Assembly (NCBI RefSeq): GCF_000820305.1
Contig: NZ_CDBH01000032.1
Span: 1 to 64,000 of the forward strand
DNA: 64,000 nucleotides
Direction of reading: 5' to 3'
Origin: Aeromonas dhakensis
GTDB lineage: Bacteria; Pseudomonadota; Gammaproteobacteria; Enterobacterales; Aeromonadaceae
In this document: positions 32,415 through 41,259 of the stretch, in pieces
How the letters are laid out: each line of letters opens with the position of its first letter
Numbering within the stretch: position 1 is the stretch's first letter
Position numbers and translations under genes: made by a program
Notes under the pieces: model-generated
What the model saw: the letters and a program-made list of their open reading frames with translations, nothing else
Database searches by the model: none
What the model was told of the DNA's origin: nothing

Positions 32415-33680
32415 TCAGGAGAAGCAGATCTGTAGCACGTAGAAGATGGCGATGGCCAGGATGGCACCCGCAGGCAATGTGATGACCCAGGAGACCACTA
32501 TGTTGCGCAGCACGCCCAGGTTCAGGGCCGCGATACCGCGGGCCAGACCCACGCCCATGACAGCACCGACCAGGGTCTGGGTGGTGGAGATGGGCAGACC
32601 GGTACCGGAGGCGATCACCACGGTGGCGGCGGTGGCCAGCTGGGCGGCGAAGCCACGGCTCGGGGTCAGGTGGGTGATGCCGGTGCCGACGGTCGCCATC
32701 ACCTTCTCGCCCATGGTGGCCAGACCGATCACGATGCCGATGCCGCCGAGCGGCAGGATCCACCAGGCGATGTGGGAACTGCCGCCGATCTCGCCGCCGG
32801 CCGCCACGATGGAGGCGACCGCGGAGAGCGGACCGATGGCGTTGGCCACGTCGTTGGAGCCGTGGGCAAAGGCCATGGCACAGGCGGTGATGATCATCAG
32901 GATGCCGAACACCTTCTCCACGTTGGCGAAGTGCATCTTGCTGTCATCCTGCGGGTTGTACTGCTGGCCGCGAATGTAGATCCAGCCGGCAAAGGCCACT
33001 GCGATGGAAATGGCAACGGAGAGCAGGATACCCTCGCCATCGCTCAGGTGCAGACCGACGTGGGTCAGCCCCTTCTTGATGGTGACCAGGCAGATCACCA
33101 GCGCGGTCAGGAACATGTAGAAGGGGACGTAGCGCTTGGCGTTGTTGAGGGGATCATCGGTGTTGAAGATGAGCTTCTGCACGCTGATGAACATGAAGTA
33201 GGCGATGACGCCGGAGATGGCCGGAGTGACCACCCAGGAGCCGACGATGCCGCCGAACTTGCTCCACTGCACCGCTTCCGGGCCCACGCTCACCACGGCG
33301 AAGCCGACGATGGCGCCGATGATGGAGTGGGTGGTGGAGACGGGCCAGCCGAAGTAGGAGGCCAGGATCAACCAGGCGCCGGCGGCCAGCAGGGAGGCGA
33401 TCATGCCGAGCACCAGCAGATCCGGAGTGGCGGCAAAGGCGTTGCTGTCGATGATGCCGTTGCGGATGGTGGCGGTGACTTCACCACCGGCCAGATAGGC
33501 ACCGGCAAATTCAAAGATCATGGCGATGATGATCGCCTGACGGATGGTCAGGGATTTGGTGCCGACCGACGTGCCCATGGCGTTGGCCACGTCATTCGCG
33601 CCAATGCCCCAGGCCATCAAAAAGCCGAACAAGGCCGCCACGAGCACCAGAGTGGTGCCGTAATTCGCGATAATGTCCAT
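32415..33680 (-). CDS. pit: Low-affinity inorganic phosphate transporter (PiT family)
   Basis: A 421-residue inner-membrane symporter taking up metal-phosphate with protons or sodium. Two inverted repeats each carry the PiT signature: GANDVANAMGTSVG (27-40) and HGSNDVANAIGPL (about 275-287), with about ten helices. It is preceded by a PhoU-like DUF47 gene 24 bases upstream, the common PhoU-PiT pairing. E. coli PitA is 499 aa, so this is the shorter bacterial PiT version. Confidence 0.9.
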   Translation of the reverse strand: MDIIANYGTTLVLVAALFGFLMAWGIGANDVANAMGTSVGTKSLTIRQAIIIAMIFEFAGAYLAGGEVTATIRNGIIDSNAFAATPDLLVLGMIASLLAAGAWLILASYFGWPVSTTHSIIGAIVGFAVVSVGPEAVQWSKFGGIVGSWVVTPAISGVIAYFMFISVQKLIFNTDDPLNNAKRYVPFYMFLTALVICLVTIKKGLTHVGLHLSDGEGILLSVAISIAVAFAGWIYIRGQQYNPQDDSKMHFANVEKVFGILMIITACAMAFAHGSNDVANAIGPLSAVASIVAAGGEIGGSSHIAWWILPLGGIGIVIGLATMGEKVMATVGTGITHLTPSRGFAAQLATAATVVIASGTGLPISTTQTLVGAVMGVGLARGIAALNLGVLRNIVVSWVITLPAGAILAIAIFYVLQICFS

Positions 33681-33704
33681 TCAGTGTTTTACCCAGTCAG
33701 TCGA

Positions 33705-34385
33705 TTACGAACGAGCCAGCATCAGTTCCAGACGGGCGCCTACACGCTCGGCCTGATCTGCCAGGTCACCTACCCATTCGAGGATCTTGTAGAGGAACAT
33801 AACGTCGATCGGATTGTATTTCTGCTCAACGGCTTGCAGCTGTTGGCGCAGCCCGATCTGCATGGTGTCAGTATCGTCCTCGATAAGATCCAGCTGGTGG
33901 ATCATCTCGGCAACCATTTCAACTTCACGTCCTTTAAAGCCGGTTTCGAGCAGCTCATCGAGTTCTCCGATGGCTTTCTCGGCTTGGGCGGTCGCATCGA
34001 TACAGCGTTTGAGATAGGCCATGAAATCGGCCCGCATCTCGGAGGGGAATTCCATTTTGCGGCCAAGCATGCGGCCGGAAATATCCTTGGCACGGTTGGC
34101 GATCTTGTCCTGCTGGGTCAGCAGTTCGAGCAGGTCGGTACGGGCGACCGGCAGGAACAGACCACGGGGCAGCTTCAGACGGATTTCACGCTTGAGGATG
34201 TCCGCTTCTTTCTCCAGCTGGGCAATCTGTTGCCGGATCTTCTCGGCATCTTCCCAACGGTCTTCGGCAACGGCATCAAAGAAGGGAACCAACTGCTGGG
34301 AGCACTGGTGAACCTTGACGATATGCTTCTGCAGCGGCTTGATGGGGGACTTGGCAAAAAGCCCCAAAATAGTATTTACTGGCAT
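33705..34385 (-). CDS. PhoU-like DUF47 (TIGR00153) partner of the phosphate transporter
   Basis: A 226-residue all-helical cytosolic protein with two PhoU-like three-helix repeats. It has the usual family start (MPVNTILGLFAKSPIKPLQKH) and YKILEWVGDLADQAERVG near the end. It probably gates or stabilises the adjacent PiT transporter. The ATG at 34385 (AGG upstream) is used; a TTG two codons earlier is possible. First gene of the two-gene operon. Confidence 0.88.
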   Translation of the reverse strand: MPVNTILGLFAKSPIKPLQKHIVKVHQCSQQLVPFFDAVAEDRWEDAEKIRQQIAQLEKEADILKREIRLKLPRGLFLPVARTDLLELLTQQDKIANRAKDISGRMLGRKMEFPSEMRADFMAYLKRCIDATAQAEKAIGELDELLETGFKGREVEMVAEMIHQLDLIEDDTDTMQIGLRQQLQAVEQKYNPIDVMFLYKILEWVGDLADQAERVGARLELMLARS

Positions 34386-34554
34386 GGCCAAACCTGTGTC
34401 GGTGAAAAAACACTCGATACGATTTTATGAGGGGCGCATGGTAACCGAACTGCGCCATCAATAAAACCGTGAATTAATCCTGATGTATCGCAGGCATTAT
34501 ATCCTCGCGCTTAGCATCACGCCCCCCAAAGTTGCCTGCCAGCCCGGAATGACT

Positions 34555-35517
34555 ATGCAAACTGAGATCGAGATAAAGTTTTTTGTCTCCCGAGATATTC
34601 GACAGCCTTTTTTCAACCTTCTGAATTCACTGGAAATTATATCCAGCTCCCAAGCCGAGCTCGGCAATGTCTATTTTGATACGCCCGCGCTGGATTTACG
34701 CCGACTCGAAATGGGATTGCGAATTCGTCGCAGCGATGATTTTGCCGAACAGACGATTAAATGTCGGGGTCAGGTGGTGGGCGGATTGCATGCCAGACCC
34801 GAATACAATGCCCCCGTCGAGGGCGACCAGCCTGCCTTGGCCGCTTTCCCCGATGCGATCTGGCCAAGCCTGGCGGTGCGCGACGGGATCCAGGGCGAAC
34901 TGGTGGCCCAGTTTCGCACCGACTTTCTGCGTCGCCACTGGCTGATCGCCTTCGAGGGGGCCGAAATCGAGCTGGCCTGGGATCAGGGGGAGATCGTCGG
35001 CGTGCTCGGCAAGAGCCCCATCGACGAGCTGGAGCTGGAGCTCAAATCTGGCGAGGCGAGCGCCCTGTTTGGCTTGGCTGAGCAGCTGGCGGGGCTGGGC
35101 GGCCTGCGCCTCGGGGCTCAGTCCAAGGCCCAGCGCGGGTATCGACTGGCGGGGCTTGGCAAGCCACTGGCGCTGCAGTCCCTGCCCGCGGTCACCGAGC
35201 TGAGTGCTGTAGCGCGCATCACCCTGGGTCTGCAGCATTGGCAGCACCATGAACAGTTCTGGCTGGAGCAGACGGACGCCGCGCAGCAGACGCTGGCGTT
35301 GCAACAGCTGCGCCTGGGGATGGTTCTGGTTGCCGAGGCGGCCGACCTGTTGCCGCCCCCGGCCTGGCTCGACACCCTGACCCGGCTCGGGCAGCGGCTG
35401 GCCTTGGTCGCCGGGCAGGCCGACTGGCAGCAGGCGTTGCCGGCGCTGTTTCTGCAGGCCGATTACGTGGGCCTGCAACTGGCCATCGCCGCCTGGCTGC
35501 ACCGGCAAGGCGGATGA
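34555..35517 (+). CDS. CYTH-domain inorganic triphosphatase, short YgiF-like form
   Basis: A 320-residue protein. The N-terminal CYTH tunnel domain (1-200) has ExExK at residues 4-8 (EIEIK) and the strand pattern of triphosphate tunnel enzymes. E. coli YgiF (433 aa) adds a full CHAD domain that binds polyphosphate; here only about 115 residues follow and the CHAD histidines are not evident, so CHAD is truncated or replaced. The ATG at 34555 has GGA upstream; an ATG two codons earlier is possible. It is divergent from the PiT/PhoU operon, which fits a polyphosphate/phosphate theme. Confidence 0.82.
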   Translation: MQTEIEIKFFVSRDIRQPFFNLLNSLEIISSSQAELGNVYFDTPALDLRRLEMGLRIRRSDDFAEQTIKCRGQVVGGLHARPEYNAPVEGDQPALAAFPDAIWPSLAVRDGIQGELVAQFRTDFLRRHWLIAFEGAEIELAWDQGEIVGVLGKSPIDELELELKSGEASALFGLAEQLAGLGGLRLGAQSKAQRGYRLAGLGKPLALQSLPAVTELSAVARITLGLQHWQHHEQFWLEQTDAAQQTLALQQLRLGMVLVAEAADLLPPPAWLDTLTRLGQRLALVAGQADWQQALPALFLQADYVGLQLAIAAWLHRQGG

Positions 35518-35543
35518 GCCGAGCTGGGTCGCGCCTGCAATGC

Positions 35544-35571
35544 AAAAAAGGTGAGCCTGGCTCACCTTTTT
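35544..35571. terminator. Bidirectional terminator
   Basis: GGTGAGC-CTG-GCTCACC flanked by six A and TTTTT, between the convergent CYTH and TonB-C lipoprotein genes. Confidence 0.85.
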
Positions 35572-35617
35572 CTTTGGTTGGCGGTGGGCGCGTCGCCGGC
35601 AGGCAATCGAGGCCAGA

Positions 35618-36085
35618 TCAGACCTGGGTGTAGACCAGCCCGGTGCTGCGCACCACGTCTTCCCCCTGACAGCGCTGTTCCAGTGCACTGGTGTCGCAGG
35701 GCTGGCCGTTGTGCTCGATGCAGAATTCGAAGCGGGTGCGGGATTTGACCGGACTGTGCTGCGGGTTGGCGGCGGTGGCCTGCCATTGCCACTGCTGCAG
35801 CACGGCGATGGCGGCATCGCTGAACTGTGGATCGCTGCTCTCCAGCACCCGGATCTGCTCGGCCCGCCCCGCTGGACTAATCACGTACTCGAGGGAGCTG
35901 CAGCCGGTCTGCTCCGCTAGGATGGCCTCTCTGGGGTAGCGGGACTCCATCCGGGTGAGCGGGCTCCACTGGGCGTTCACTTCCTTGAGATCGCTTAAGG
36001 GGAGGGAGGTCAGGTGGACGGTGTGGCTCTGCTGGCTGCAGCCGGTCAATGCGCACAGGGCGCCCAGCAAAAGAGTGGCTTTCAT
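35618..36085 (-). CDS. Lipoprotein with TonB C-terminal-like domain
   Basis: A 155-residue lipoprotein: signal peptide and lipobox LTGC (Cys16), then a TonB-C-like fold (about 48-105) reading RYPREAILAEQTGCSSLEYV and later VLESSDPQFSDAAIAVLQQW. Four further Cys follow (two in the C-terminal extension CIEHNGQPC-x-CQG), so disulfides are likely. It lacks a membrane anchor and Pro-rich stalk and so is not a true TonB. Role unknown. Single gene on the minus strand. Confidence 0.75.
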   Translation of the reverse strand: MKATLLLGALCALTGCSQQSHTVHLTSLPLSDLKEVNAQWSPLTRMESRYPREAILAEQTGCSSLEYVISPAGRAEQIRVLESSDPQFSDAAIAVLQQWQWQATAANPQHSPVKSRTRFEFCIEHNGQPCDTSALEQRCQGEDVVRSTGLVYTQV

Positions 36086-36196
36086 GTTCGCTTCCCTTCG
36101 TTATTGGTATTGCAGGCGAGCCGGGACCCGCCGCTCGGCAGGGCCATTAATAAAATATTCAGCCACGAATGAAAACCCTTTACCGGCGACAGGCCA

Positions 36197-36217
36197 GAAA
36201 AAACCGCCTTTCGGCGG
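36197..36217 (-). terminator. Terminator of lpxL
   Basis: On the minus strand GCCGCC-GAAA-GGCGG is followed by TTTTTT (36203-36197 side), 19 bases after the lpxL stop. Confidence 0.8.
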
Positions 36218-36235
36218 CTTTCTGCACTGATTGGC

Positions 36236-37159
36236 TCAGTAGTAACCCGCATCCTCCGGGTTGGGCCTGGTCTTGAAGCGGCGGTGCAGCCACATGTACT
36301 GCTCCGGCGCCTTGCGCACGGCGGCCTCGATCTCGCGGTTGGCTCGGGCCGCATCGGCCAGGTCGTCGCCACTCGGATAGTCGGCGAGCGGCGCCCCGAT
36401 ATGCAGGGTGTAACCCTCGCTGGTGCGGATGTTGTAGCAGGGTAGGGTGACGGTGTTTTTCACCCGCGCCAGGGTGGCGGTGCCTGTGATAGTGGCGGCC
36501 TGCTCCACCGCGAAGTAGGGCACGAACACGCTGGCATGGCTGCCGTAGTCGTGATCCGGCGCGTACCAGAGCGCATCGCCGTTGCGCAGCGCCTTGATCA
36601 TCCCCTTCACGTCCATCCGGTCCACCAGGTATTTGTTGGAGGCGCAGCGGCCGTGATACTGGGCATACTCCAGTACCGGATTGGTGTTGGGACGGTAGAC
36701 GCCGACCCCGGGTCGCACCAGGCCGAAACAGCGGGCGTTGAGCTCCAGCGTCAGGAAGTGGCAGGAGAGCAGCAGCATGCCCTGACCCTTCTCCATGGCG
36801 GCGATGACGTGCTCTTCCCCTTCCACCTTCATCAGGTTGCGCATCCGCCAGTCTGGCCAGAACCAGGCCATGCCCACCTCGAAGATGGCGCAGCCCACGC
36901 TCTCGAAATTCTGCTTGAGCAGCGTTTCGCGCTGATCCCGACTCAACTCGGGCATCGCCAGTTCCAGATTGCGGCGGGCAACCTTGACGCGGGATTTCAA
37001 AACCTTGCGGGCCAGGTTGCCGAGCTGGCGACCCAGCAACATCTGGCTGCGCCAGGGCAGCAGCACCAGCAGCCAGAGCAGGCTGAGACCGAACCAGCTG
37101 GCCCAGTAACGGGGATGAAACAGGCGGGGTTCTAGACGGGGAGCATTGTCGTGGGCCAT
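36236..37159 (-). CDS. lpxL: Lipid A lauroyl/acyl transferase LpxL
   Basis: Adds the secondary acyl chain to Kdo2-lipid IVA in the inner membrane. The 307-residue protein has an N-terminal membrane anchor (about 20-40), the HX4E catalytic motif in SCHFLTLE, VGVYRPN, WYAPDHDYG and the C-terminal MWLHRRFKTRP. These match E. coli LpxL (306 aa) over most of their length. The ATG at 37159 gives the usual start MAHDN..FHPRYW. It is divergent from hldE, another LPS gene; the 263-base gap may hold a shared control region. Confidence 0.93.
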   Translation of the reverse strand: MAHDNAPRLEPRLFHPRYWASWFGLSLLWLLVLLPWRSQMLLGRQLGNLARKVLKSRVKVARRNLELAMPELSRDQRETLLKQNFESVGCAIFEVGMAWFWPDWRMRNLMKVEGEEHVIAAMEKGQGMLLLSCHFLTLELNARCFGLVRPGVGVYRPNTNPVLEYAQYHGRCASNKYLVDRMDVKGMIKALRNGDALWYAPDHDYGSHASVFVPYFAVEQAATITGTATLARVKNTVTLPCYNIRTSEGYTLHIGAPLADYPSGDDLADAARANREIEAAVRKAPEQYMWLHRRFKTRPNPEDAGYY

Positions 37160-37422
37160 GAAAAGTCTCTTGTTCGCAATCGCCATGGGCAGGGAAGACC
37201 CGGCCGGATAAGGGGAGGCGATAAAAGCACGTGGATATCCAGAGCGGATCGTTTTACTCGCAATCGGGGGATTCTAGCCGAAAAGCGGGTCCGGGTGCGA
37301 ATGACCTCTGCCCTGGTCAGAGCTGAAAAGCACCAAGCGGCGCCTTTGCGCTTTTTTCACACCCAATAAAAGAGTGTGATAAAATCGGCGGCTGATTTTT
37401 CAGGTTTTGAGAGTCGATACAG

Positions 37423-38850
37423 ATGAAGATCACCCTGCCCGAGTTTGAAAAAGCCCGCATTCTGGTCGTTGGCGATGTCATGTTGGACCGTTATTGGCAT
37501 GGCCCCACCGGCCGGATCTCGCCCGAGGCACCGGTGCCCGTGGTCAAGGTCGAACACATTGAGGAGCGCCCGGGTGGCGCCGCCAACGTGGCGCTCAACT
37601 CCGCCGCCCTGGGGGCTCACGCCGTGCTGCTGGGCCTGACCGGTCAGGATGAGGCTGCCGATGCCCTGGCTGGCCAGATGGCCGGCGTCAAGGTCGCCTG
37701 TGATTTCGTTCGTCTGGCCGACTATCCGACCATCACCAAGCTGCGGGTGCTGTCGCGCAACCAGCAGCTGCTGCGCCTCGATTTCGAAGAGGCCTTCCAC
37801 GATGTGGATGCCACCCTGCTGATGGGCAAGGTGGAGCAGGCGCTGCCGAACAGCAACGTGATGATTCTCTCCGACTACGGCAAGGGCGCCCTCAACGACG
37901 TGCCCGGCATGATCCAGCGCGCTCGCGCCGCCGGCATCCCGGTGCTGGTCGATCCCAAGGGGACCGATTTCGAGAAGTACCGCGGCGCCACCCTGCTGAC
38001 CCCCAACATGTCCGAGTTCGAGGCCGTGGTGGGCAAGGTGAAAAGCGAAGAGGAGCTGGTTGCCAAGGGGCTGGAGCTGGTCAAGCGCTTCGAGCTGGAG
38101 GCCCTGCTGGTCACCCGTTCCGAAAACGGCATGACCCTGATCCGCGAAGGTCAGCCCGAGCTGCACCTGCCGGCCCAGGCCCACGAGGTGTATGACGTGA
38201 CCGGTGCCGGTGATACCGTCATCTCCACCCTGGCCACCTCGCTGGCCGCCGGCAAGAGCCTGGACGAGGCCTGTGCCCTGGCCAACACCGCCGCCGGCAT
38301 CGTGGTCGGCAAGCTGGGGACCTCCACCGTCAGCCCGGTCGAGCTCGCCAATGCGCTCTACACCGAGCAGGAGACCGGTTTTGGCGTCATGTCCGAAGCC
38401 CAGCTCAAGATTGCCGTGCAGGCCGCCCGCCTGCGTGGCGAGAAGGTGGTGATGACCAACGGCTGTTTCGACATCCTGCACGCAGGTCACGTCTCCTACC
38501 TGGCCAATGCCGGCAAGCTGGGGGATCGCCTGATCGTGGCGGTCAACACCGACGAGTCGGTGCGCCGCCTCAAGGGGCCGGGTCGTCCGGTCAATCCGAC
38601 CGAGCGCCGGATGGCCGTGCTGGCCGCGCTGGGCGCAGTGGACTGGGTGGTGCCCTTCTCCGAGGAGACCCCGCAGCGACTGATCGCCGAGGTGCTGCCG
38701 GACCTGCTGGTCAAGGGCGGCGACTACAAGCCGGAAGAGATTGCCGGCTACGCCGAGGTGACCGCCAACGGCGGCGAGGTGCGGGTCCTCAACTTCGAGG
38801 ATGGCTGCTCCACCACCGACATCATCAAGACCATCCGCGAACGCGGATAA
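37423..38850 (+). CDS. hldE: Bifunctional heptose 7-phosphate kinase / heptose 1-phosphate adenylyltransferase
   Basis: Makes ADP-heptose for the LPS inner core. The 475-residue fusion has an N-terminal PfkB-type kinase (1-320; [11 protein letters not shown] at the start, [10 protein letters not shown] with the catalytic Asp) and a C-terminal cytidylyltransferase-like domain (about 340-475; [16 protein letters not shown], the HxGH motif). E. coli HldE is 477 aa. It stands alone before a terminator; its usual E. coli neighbour glnE is not here. Confidence 0.96.
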   Translation: MKITLPEFEKARILVVGDVMLDRYWHGPTGRISPEAPVPVVKVEHIEERPGGAANVALNSAALGAHAVLLGLTGQDEAADALAGQMAGVKVACDFVRLADYPTITKLRVLSRNQQLLRLDFEEAFHDVDATLLMGKVEQALPNSNVMILSDYGKGALNDVPGMIQRARAAGIPVLVDPKGTDFEKYRGATLLTPNMSEFEAVVGKVKSEEELVAKGLELVKRFELEALLVTRSENGMTLIREGQPELHLPAQAHEVYDVTGAGDTVISTLATSLAAGKSLDEACALANTAAGIVVGKLGTSTVSPVELANALYTEQETGFGVMSEAQLKIAVQAARLRGEKVVMTNGCFDILHAGHVSYLANAGKLGDRLIVAVNTDESVRRLKGPGRPVNPTERRMAVLAALGAVDWVVPFSEETPQRLIAEVLPDLLVKGGDYKPEEIAGYAEVTANGGEVRVLNFEDGCSTTDIIKTIRERG

Positions 38851-38853
38851 GCG

Positions 38854-38880
38854 AAAACCCGGCCAAGGCCGGGTTTTTTT
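38854..38880 (+). terminator. Terminator of hldE
   Basis: ACCCGGCC-AA-GGCCGGGT followed by seven T. Strong. Confidence 0.92.
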
Positions 38881-38885
38881 ATGCT

Positions 38886-38931
38886 CTGCGGTGGGAGCTG
38901 GACGGCGATTCGAACCCACCGATCCCCGCAG
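38886..38931. repeat. Folded tRNA-like sequence between hldE and tolC
   Basis: CGGTGGG (38889-38895) pairs with CCCACCG (38915-38921), and CTGCGG (38886-38891) can pair with CCGCAG (38926-38931). Read on the minus strand it contains GGGTTCGAATC, the T-loop phrase of tRNAs, followed by CCAGCTCCCACC, which resembles a tmRNA/tRNA 3' end. The T-stem does not pair, so it is not a working tRNA; it may be a decayed attachment-site remnant or chance. Confidence 0.4.
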
Positions 38932-38941
38932 GCCAGAGATG

Positions 38942-38969
38942 AAAAAGGCGACCCTGGGGTCGCCTTTTT
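38942..38969. terminator. Terminator of tolC
   Basis: AAAAAGGCGACCC-TG-GGGTCGCCTTTTT, symmetrical and usable from both strands; it ends the minus-strand tolC. Confidence 0.87.
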
Positions 38970-38985
38970 GCTGCCATCAATCGGC

Positions 38986-40311
38986 TCAGGATTTGCTCTT
39001 GGCCTGGCTGGCGGGCATCAGCCCCTGGTTCACGTCTTCCAGATCCTTCTGTTCCAGCGTGCCGGCGGCCTGCTTGAGGGAGAGGATGCTCAGGATGTAG
39101 TTGTAGCGGGCCTCGGAGAGCTTCTGCTTGGCCTGGTACAGCTTGCGGGTGGAGTCCAGCACGTCGACTATGGTGCGGGTGCCGACCTCGTAGCCCGCTT
39201 CGGTCGCCTTCAGGGCGCTGTCGGCGGAGATGACGGACTGGCCGTAGGCGCGCACCGAGCCGATGCTGGCGTTCACGTTGTTGTAGGAGGAGCGCACCGT
39301 GCTCTGCACGTTGCGGAAGCTGCGCTCCAGCTGCTCGCTGGCGGCCACGTAGTTGAACTGGGACTGCTTGACCTGGGAGGTGGTCGCCCCGCCGGTGTAG
39401 AGCGGCAGCTTGAAGTTCAGACCTATGTTGGCCTGATTGGCGTTGCTCTCCGGGTTGCGGATCTCGTCCTTGTAGTCGCTGTAGGTGCTGGAGAGGCCAG
39501 CACCCAGATCCAGGGTCGGCTCATGACCTGTCTTGGCCAGATCGATCTGCTCCTTGGCGATATCCTTGCCGATGCGGGCGCTGTGCAGTTGCAGGTTCTT
39601 GTCCAGTGCCAGCTCGAGCCACTTGTCGGAGTTGAACGGGGTCTTCTGCGGGCTGAAGCGATCGGTGTTGAGCACGTCCAGCTGACGGTGGTCGATGCCG
39701 GTCAGCTCGCGCAGGCTCTCGTAGCTGTTGTCCAGGGTGTTCTCGGCGTTGATCTCGTCCGCCAGCGCCTGGTCGCGCTCGGCCTCGGCTTCGTGCACGT
39801 CGGTGATGGCGGTCAGGCCCACTTCGAAGCGCTGCTGGGTCTGTTCCAGCTGGCGTTCCACCGCGGCCTTGTTGGCGCGCACGAACTCCAGGGTGTCCAT
39901 GGCCTTGAGCACGTTGAAATAGGCCTGGGCGGTACGCAGCATCAGGTTCTGGATTTCGAGGTTGTAGGCCACGTCGGACTGGGTGGCGCTCTTCTCGGTC
40001 AGGCTCAGGTTGACCCAGTTGCTGCGGCGGTAGATGGATTGATCCAGCGACAGGGAACCGGTGGCGTTGCTGTTGGTCTGGGTGTCACCCTTGTTCTGCA
40101 GGTAGTTCAGCCCGGCACCCAGGTTGATCTGCGGCAAGAGGGAGGCGCGGGACTCGTTGATCTTCTCGAAGGCCTGGTCGCGTTTGGCTTTGGATTCCAG
40201 CAGCTGGGTATCCTTGATCTGGGCCTGTTGGTAGATATCGAGCAGGTTTTCGGCATGGGCGCCGGCGCTGACGCCCAACAACACCATGGCTGACAAGAGT
40301 GTTCTTTTCAT
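38986..40311 (-). CDS. tolC: Outer-membrane efflux channel TolC
   Basis: Trimeric channel-tunnel of the outer membrane used by RND/MFS pumps and type I secretion. The 441-residue precursor has a signal peptide ending AHA and two homologous repeats, each with barrel strands and long coiled-coil helices. The family features DTQLLESKAKRDQAFEKI near the start and YEVGTRTIVDVLDSTRKLYQAK in the second repeat are present. The two repeats begin at about 20 and 235. The aaeXAB-like and HlyD-type pumps downstream in this window would need such a channel. Confidence 0.95.
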   Translation of the reverse strand: MKRTLLSAMVLLGVSAGAHAENLLDIYQQAQIKDTQLLESKAKRDQAFEKINESRASLLPQINLGAGLNYLQNKGDTQTNSNATGSLSLDQSIYRRSNWVNLSLTEKSATQSDVAYNLEIQNLMLRTAQAYFNVLKAMDTLEFVRANKAAVERQLEQTQQRFEVGLTAITDVHEAEAERDQALADEINAENTLDNSYESLRELTGIDHRQLDVLNTDRFSPQKTPFNSDKWLELALDKNLQLHSARIGKDIAKEQIDLAKTGHEPTLDLGAGLSSTYSDYKDEIRNPESNANQANIGLNFKLPLYTGGATTSQVKQSQFNYVAASEQLERSFRNVQSTVRSSYNNVNASIGSVRAYGQSVISADSALKATEAGYEVGTRTIVDVLDSTRKLYQAKQKLSEARYNYILSILSLKQAAGTLEQKDLEDVNQGLMPASQAKSKS

Positions 40312-40616
40312 AGATCGTTTTAACCTTATGTATTAACCCAAAGCTGTCGCTGGATGAAGGAGGGTATTGTCATTGAGCAAGCTTGATTTCAGCTTAATCA
40401 CTCTACTATAAGCAAAATTTTATGCTAACTGTCTCTTTTCCAGCGACAGGAACGTCAAGGACGAGGGTGAGTTTTCTCCCCCTCGCGCCTAGCCAAATGC
40501 CCTGTGGCTGCTAAAATCCATCCCTCTTCTCCGACGGGAGCGAGTGAATGAATGTTCATTCATGTTCCCGGATTTTATGGTCTAACCGAGCCAAGTCAAG
40601 CTGGTGGGAGTCTCGT
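40312..40616. other. 305-base tolC/nudF divergent region
   Basis: Carries the two promoters. I see an AT-rich stretch (about 40380-40430) suited to tolC control and an operator-like palindrome near the nudF side (40545-40562). No convincing small gene is seen. Confidence 0.5.
40545..40562. promoter_or_regulatory. TetR-like operator palindrome upstream of nudF
   Basis: TGAATGAA-TG-TTCATTCA has perfect 8-bp arms around a 2-base centre, 54 bases before the nudF start. The TGAATGAA/TTCATTCA arms are close to operators of AcrR/TetR-type repressors. It may control the nudF-to-parC transcript or tolC. Confidence 0.55.
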
Positions 40617-41258
40617 ATGTCGCAGCAAGCCTTGCCCCAAACCCGTCACTACTCTGCCGATGACGTGAAAATCATCGATAAATCATCGGGATATAACGGC
40701 TTCTTCAAGGTGAACATCTATCGCCTGCAGCACAAGTTGTTTGCGGGAGGCTGGAACGAGCCCATCGTCCGCGAGCTGTTCGAGCGTGGCCATGCCGCCG
40801 CCCTGTTGCCCTACGACCCGGTGCGCGATCAGATAGTGCTGGTGGAGCAGTTTCGCATCGGCGCCATCGAGACCAGCGCCACCCCCTGGTTGCTGGAACT
40901 GGTGGCCGGCATCATAGATGAAGGGGAGACCGCCGAGGCCGTGGTGCGGCGCGAAGCGGTGGAAGAGGCGGGCATCGAGGTCGGCCGCTGCGAGCACGCC
41001 ATCAGCTATCTGGTGAGCCCGGGCGGCAGCACCGAACGGATCGAGGTCTACGTGGGCGAAGTGGATGCCAGCCAGGCCGAGGGGATCCACGGTCTGGCGG
41101 AAGAGGGGGAAGACATCCGGGTGCACGTGGTGAGCCGCGAGCAGGCCTATGCCTGGCTCAAAGAGGGGCGCATCGACAACGCCGCCTCGGTCATCGCCCT
41201 GCAGTGGCTGGCTCTCAATCACGGCGAGCTGCGTGCCCGCTGGCTGGCGGAGCGCTGA
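40617..41258 (+). CDS. nudF: ADP-ribose pyrophosphatase NudF
   Basis: A 213-residue Nudix hydrolase splitting ADP-ribose to AMP and ribose-5-phosphate. The Nudix box runs GIIDEGETAEAVVRREAVEEAGI (about 99-121), with the family-specific SPGGSTERIEVYVGEV downstream. The ATG at 40617 has GGGAG 6 bases upstream. First gene of the nudF-yqiB-cpdA-yqiA cluster, the E. coli order. Confidence 0.94.
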   Translation: MSQQALPQTRHYSADDVKIIDKSSGYNGFFKVNIYRLQHKLFAGGWNEPIVRELFERGHAAALLPYDPVRDQIVLVEQFRIGAIETSATPWLLELVAGIIDEGETAEAVVRREAVEEAGIEVGRCEHAISYLVSPGGSTERIEVYVGEVDASQAEGIHGLAEEGEDIRVHVVSREQAYAWLKEGRIDNAASVIALQWLALNHGELRARWLAER

Positions 41259-41259
41259 G

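Noticed and set aside
32670-34430. 586-codon plus-strand frame over the phosphate transporter
   Set aside because: Antisense shadow of pit and the PhoU-like gene; low-complexity, His/Asp/Gly-rich and with no family features.
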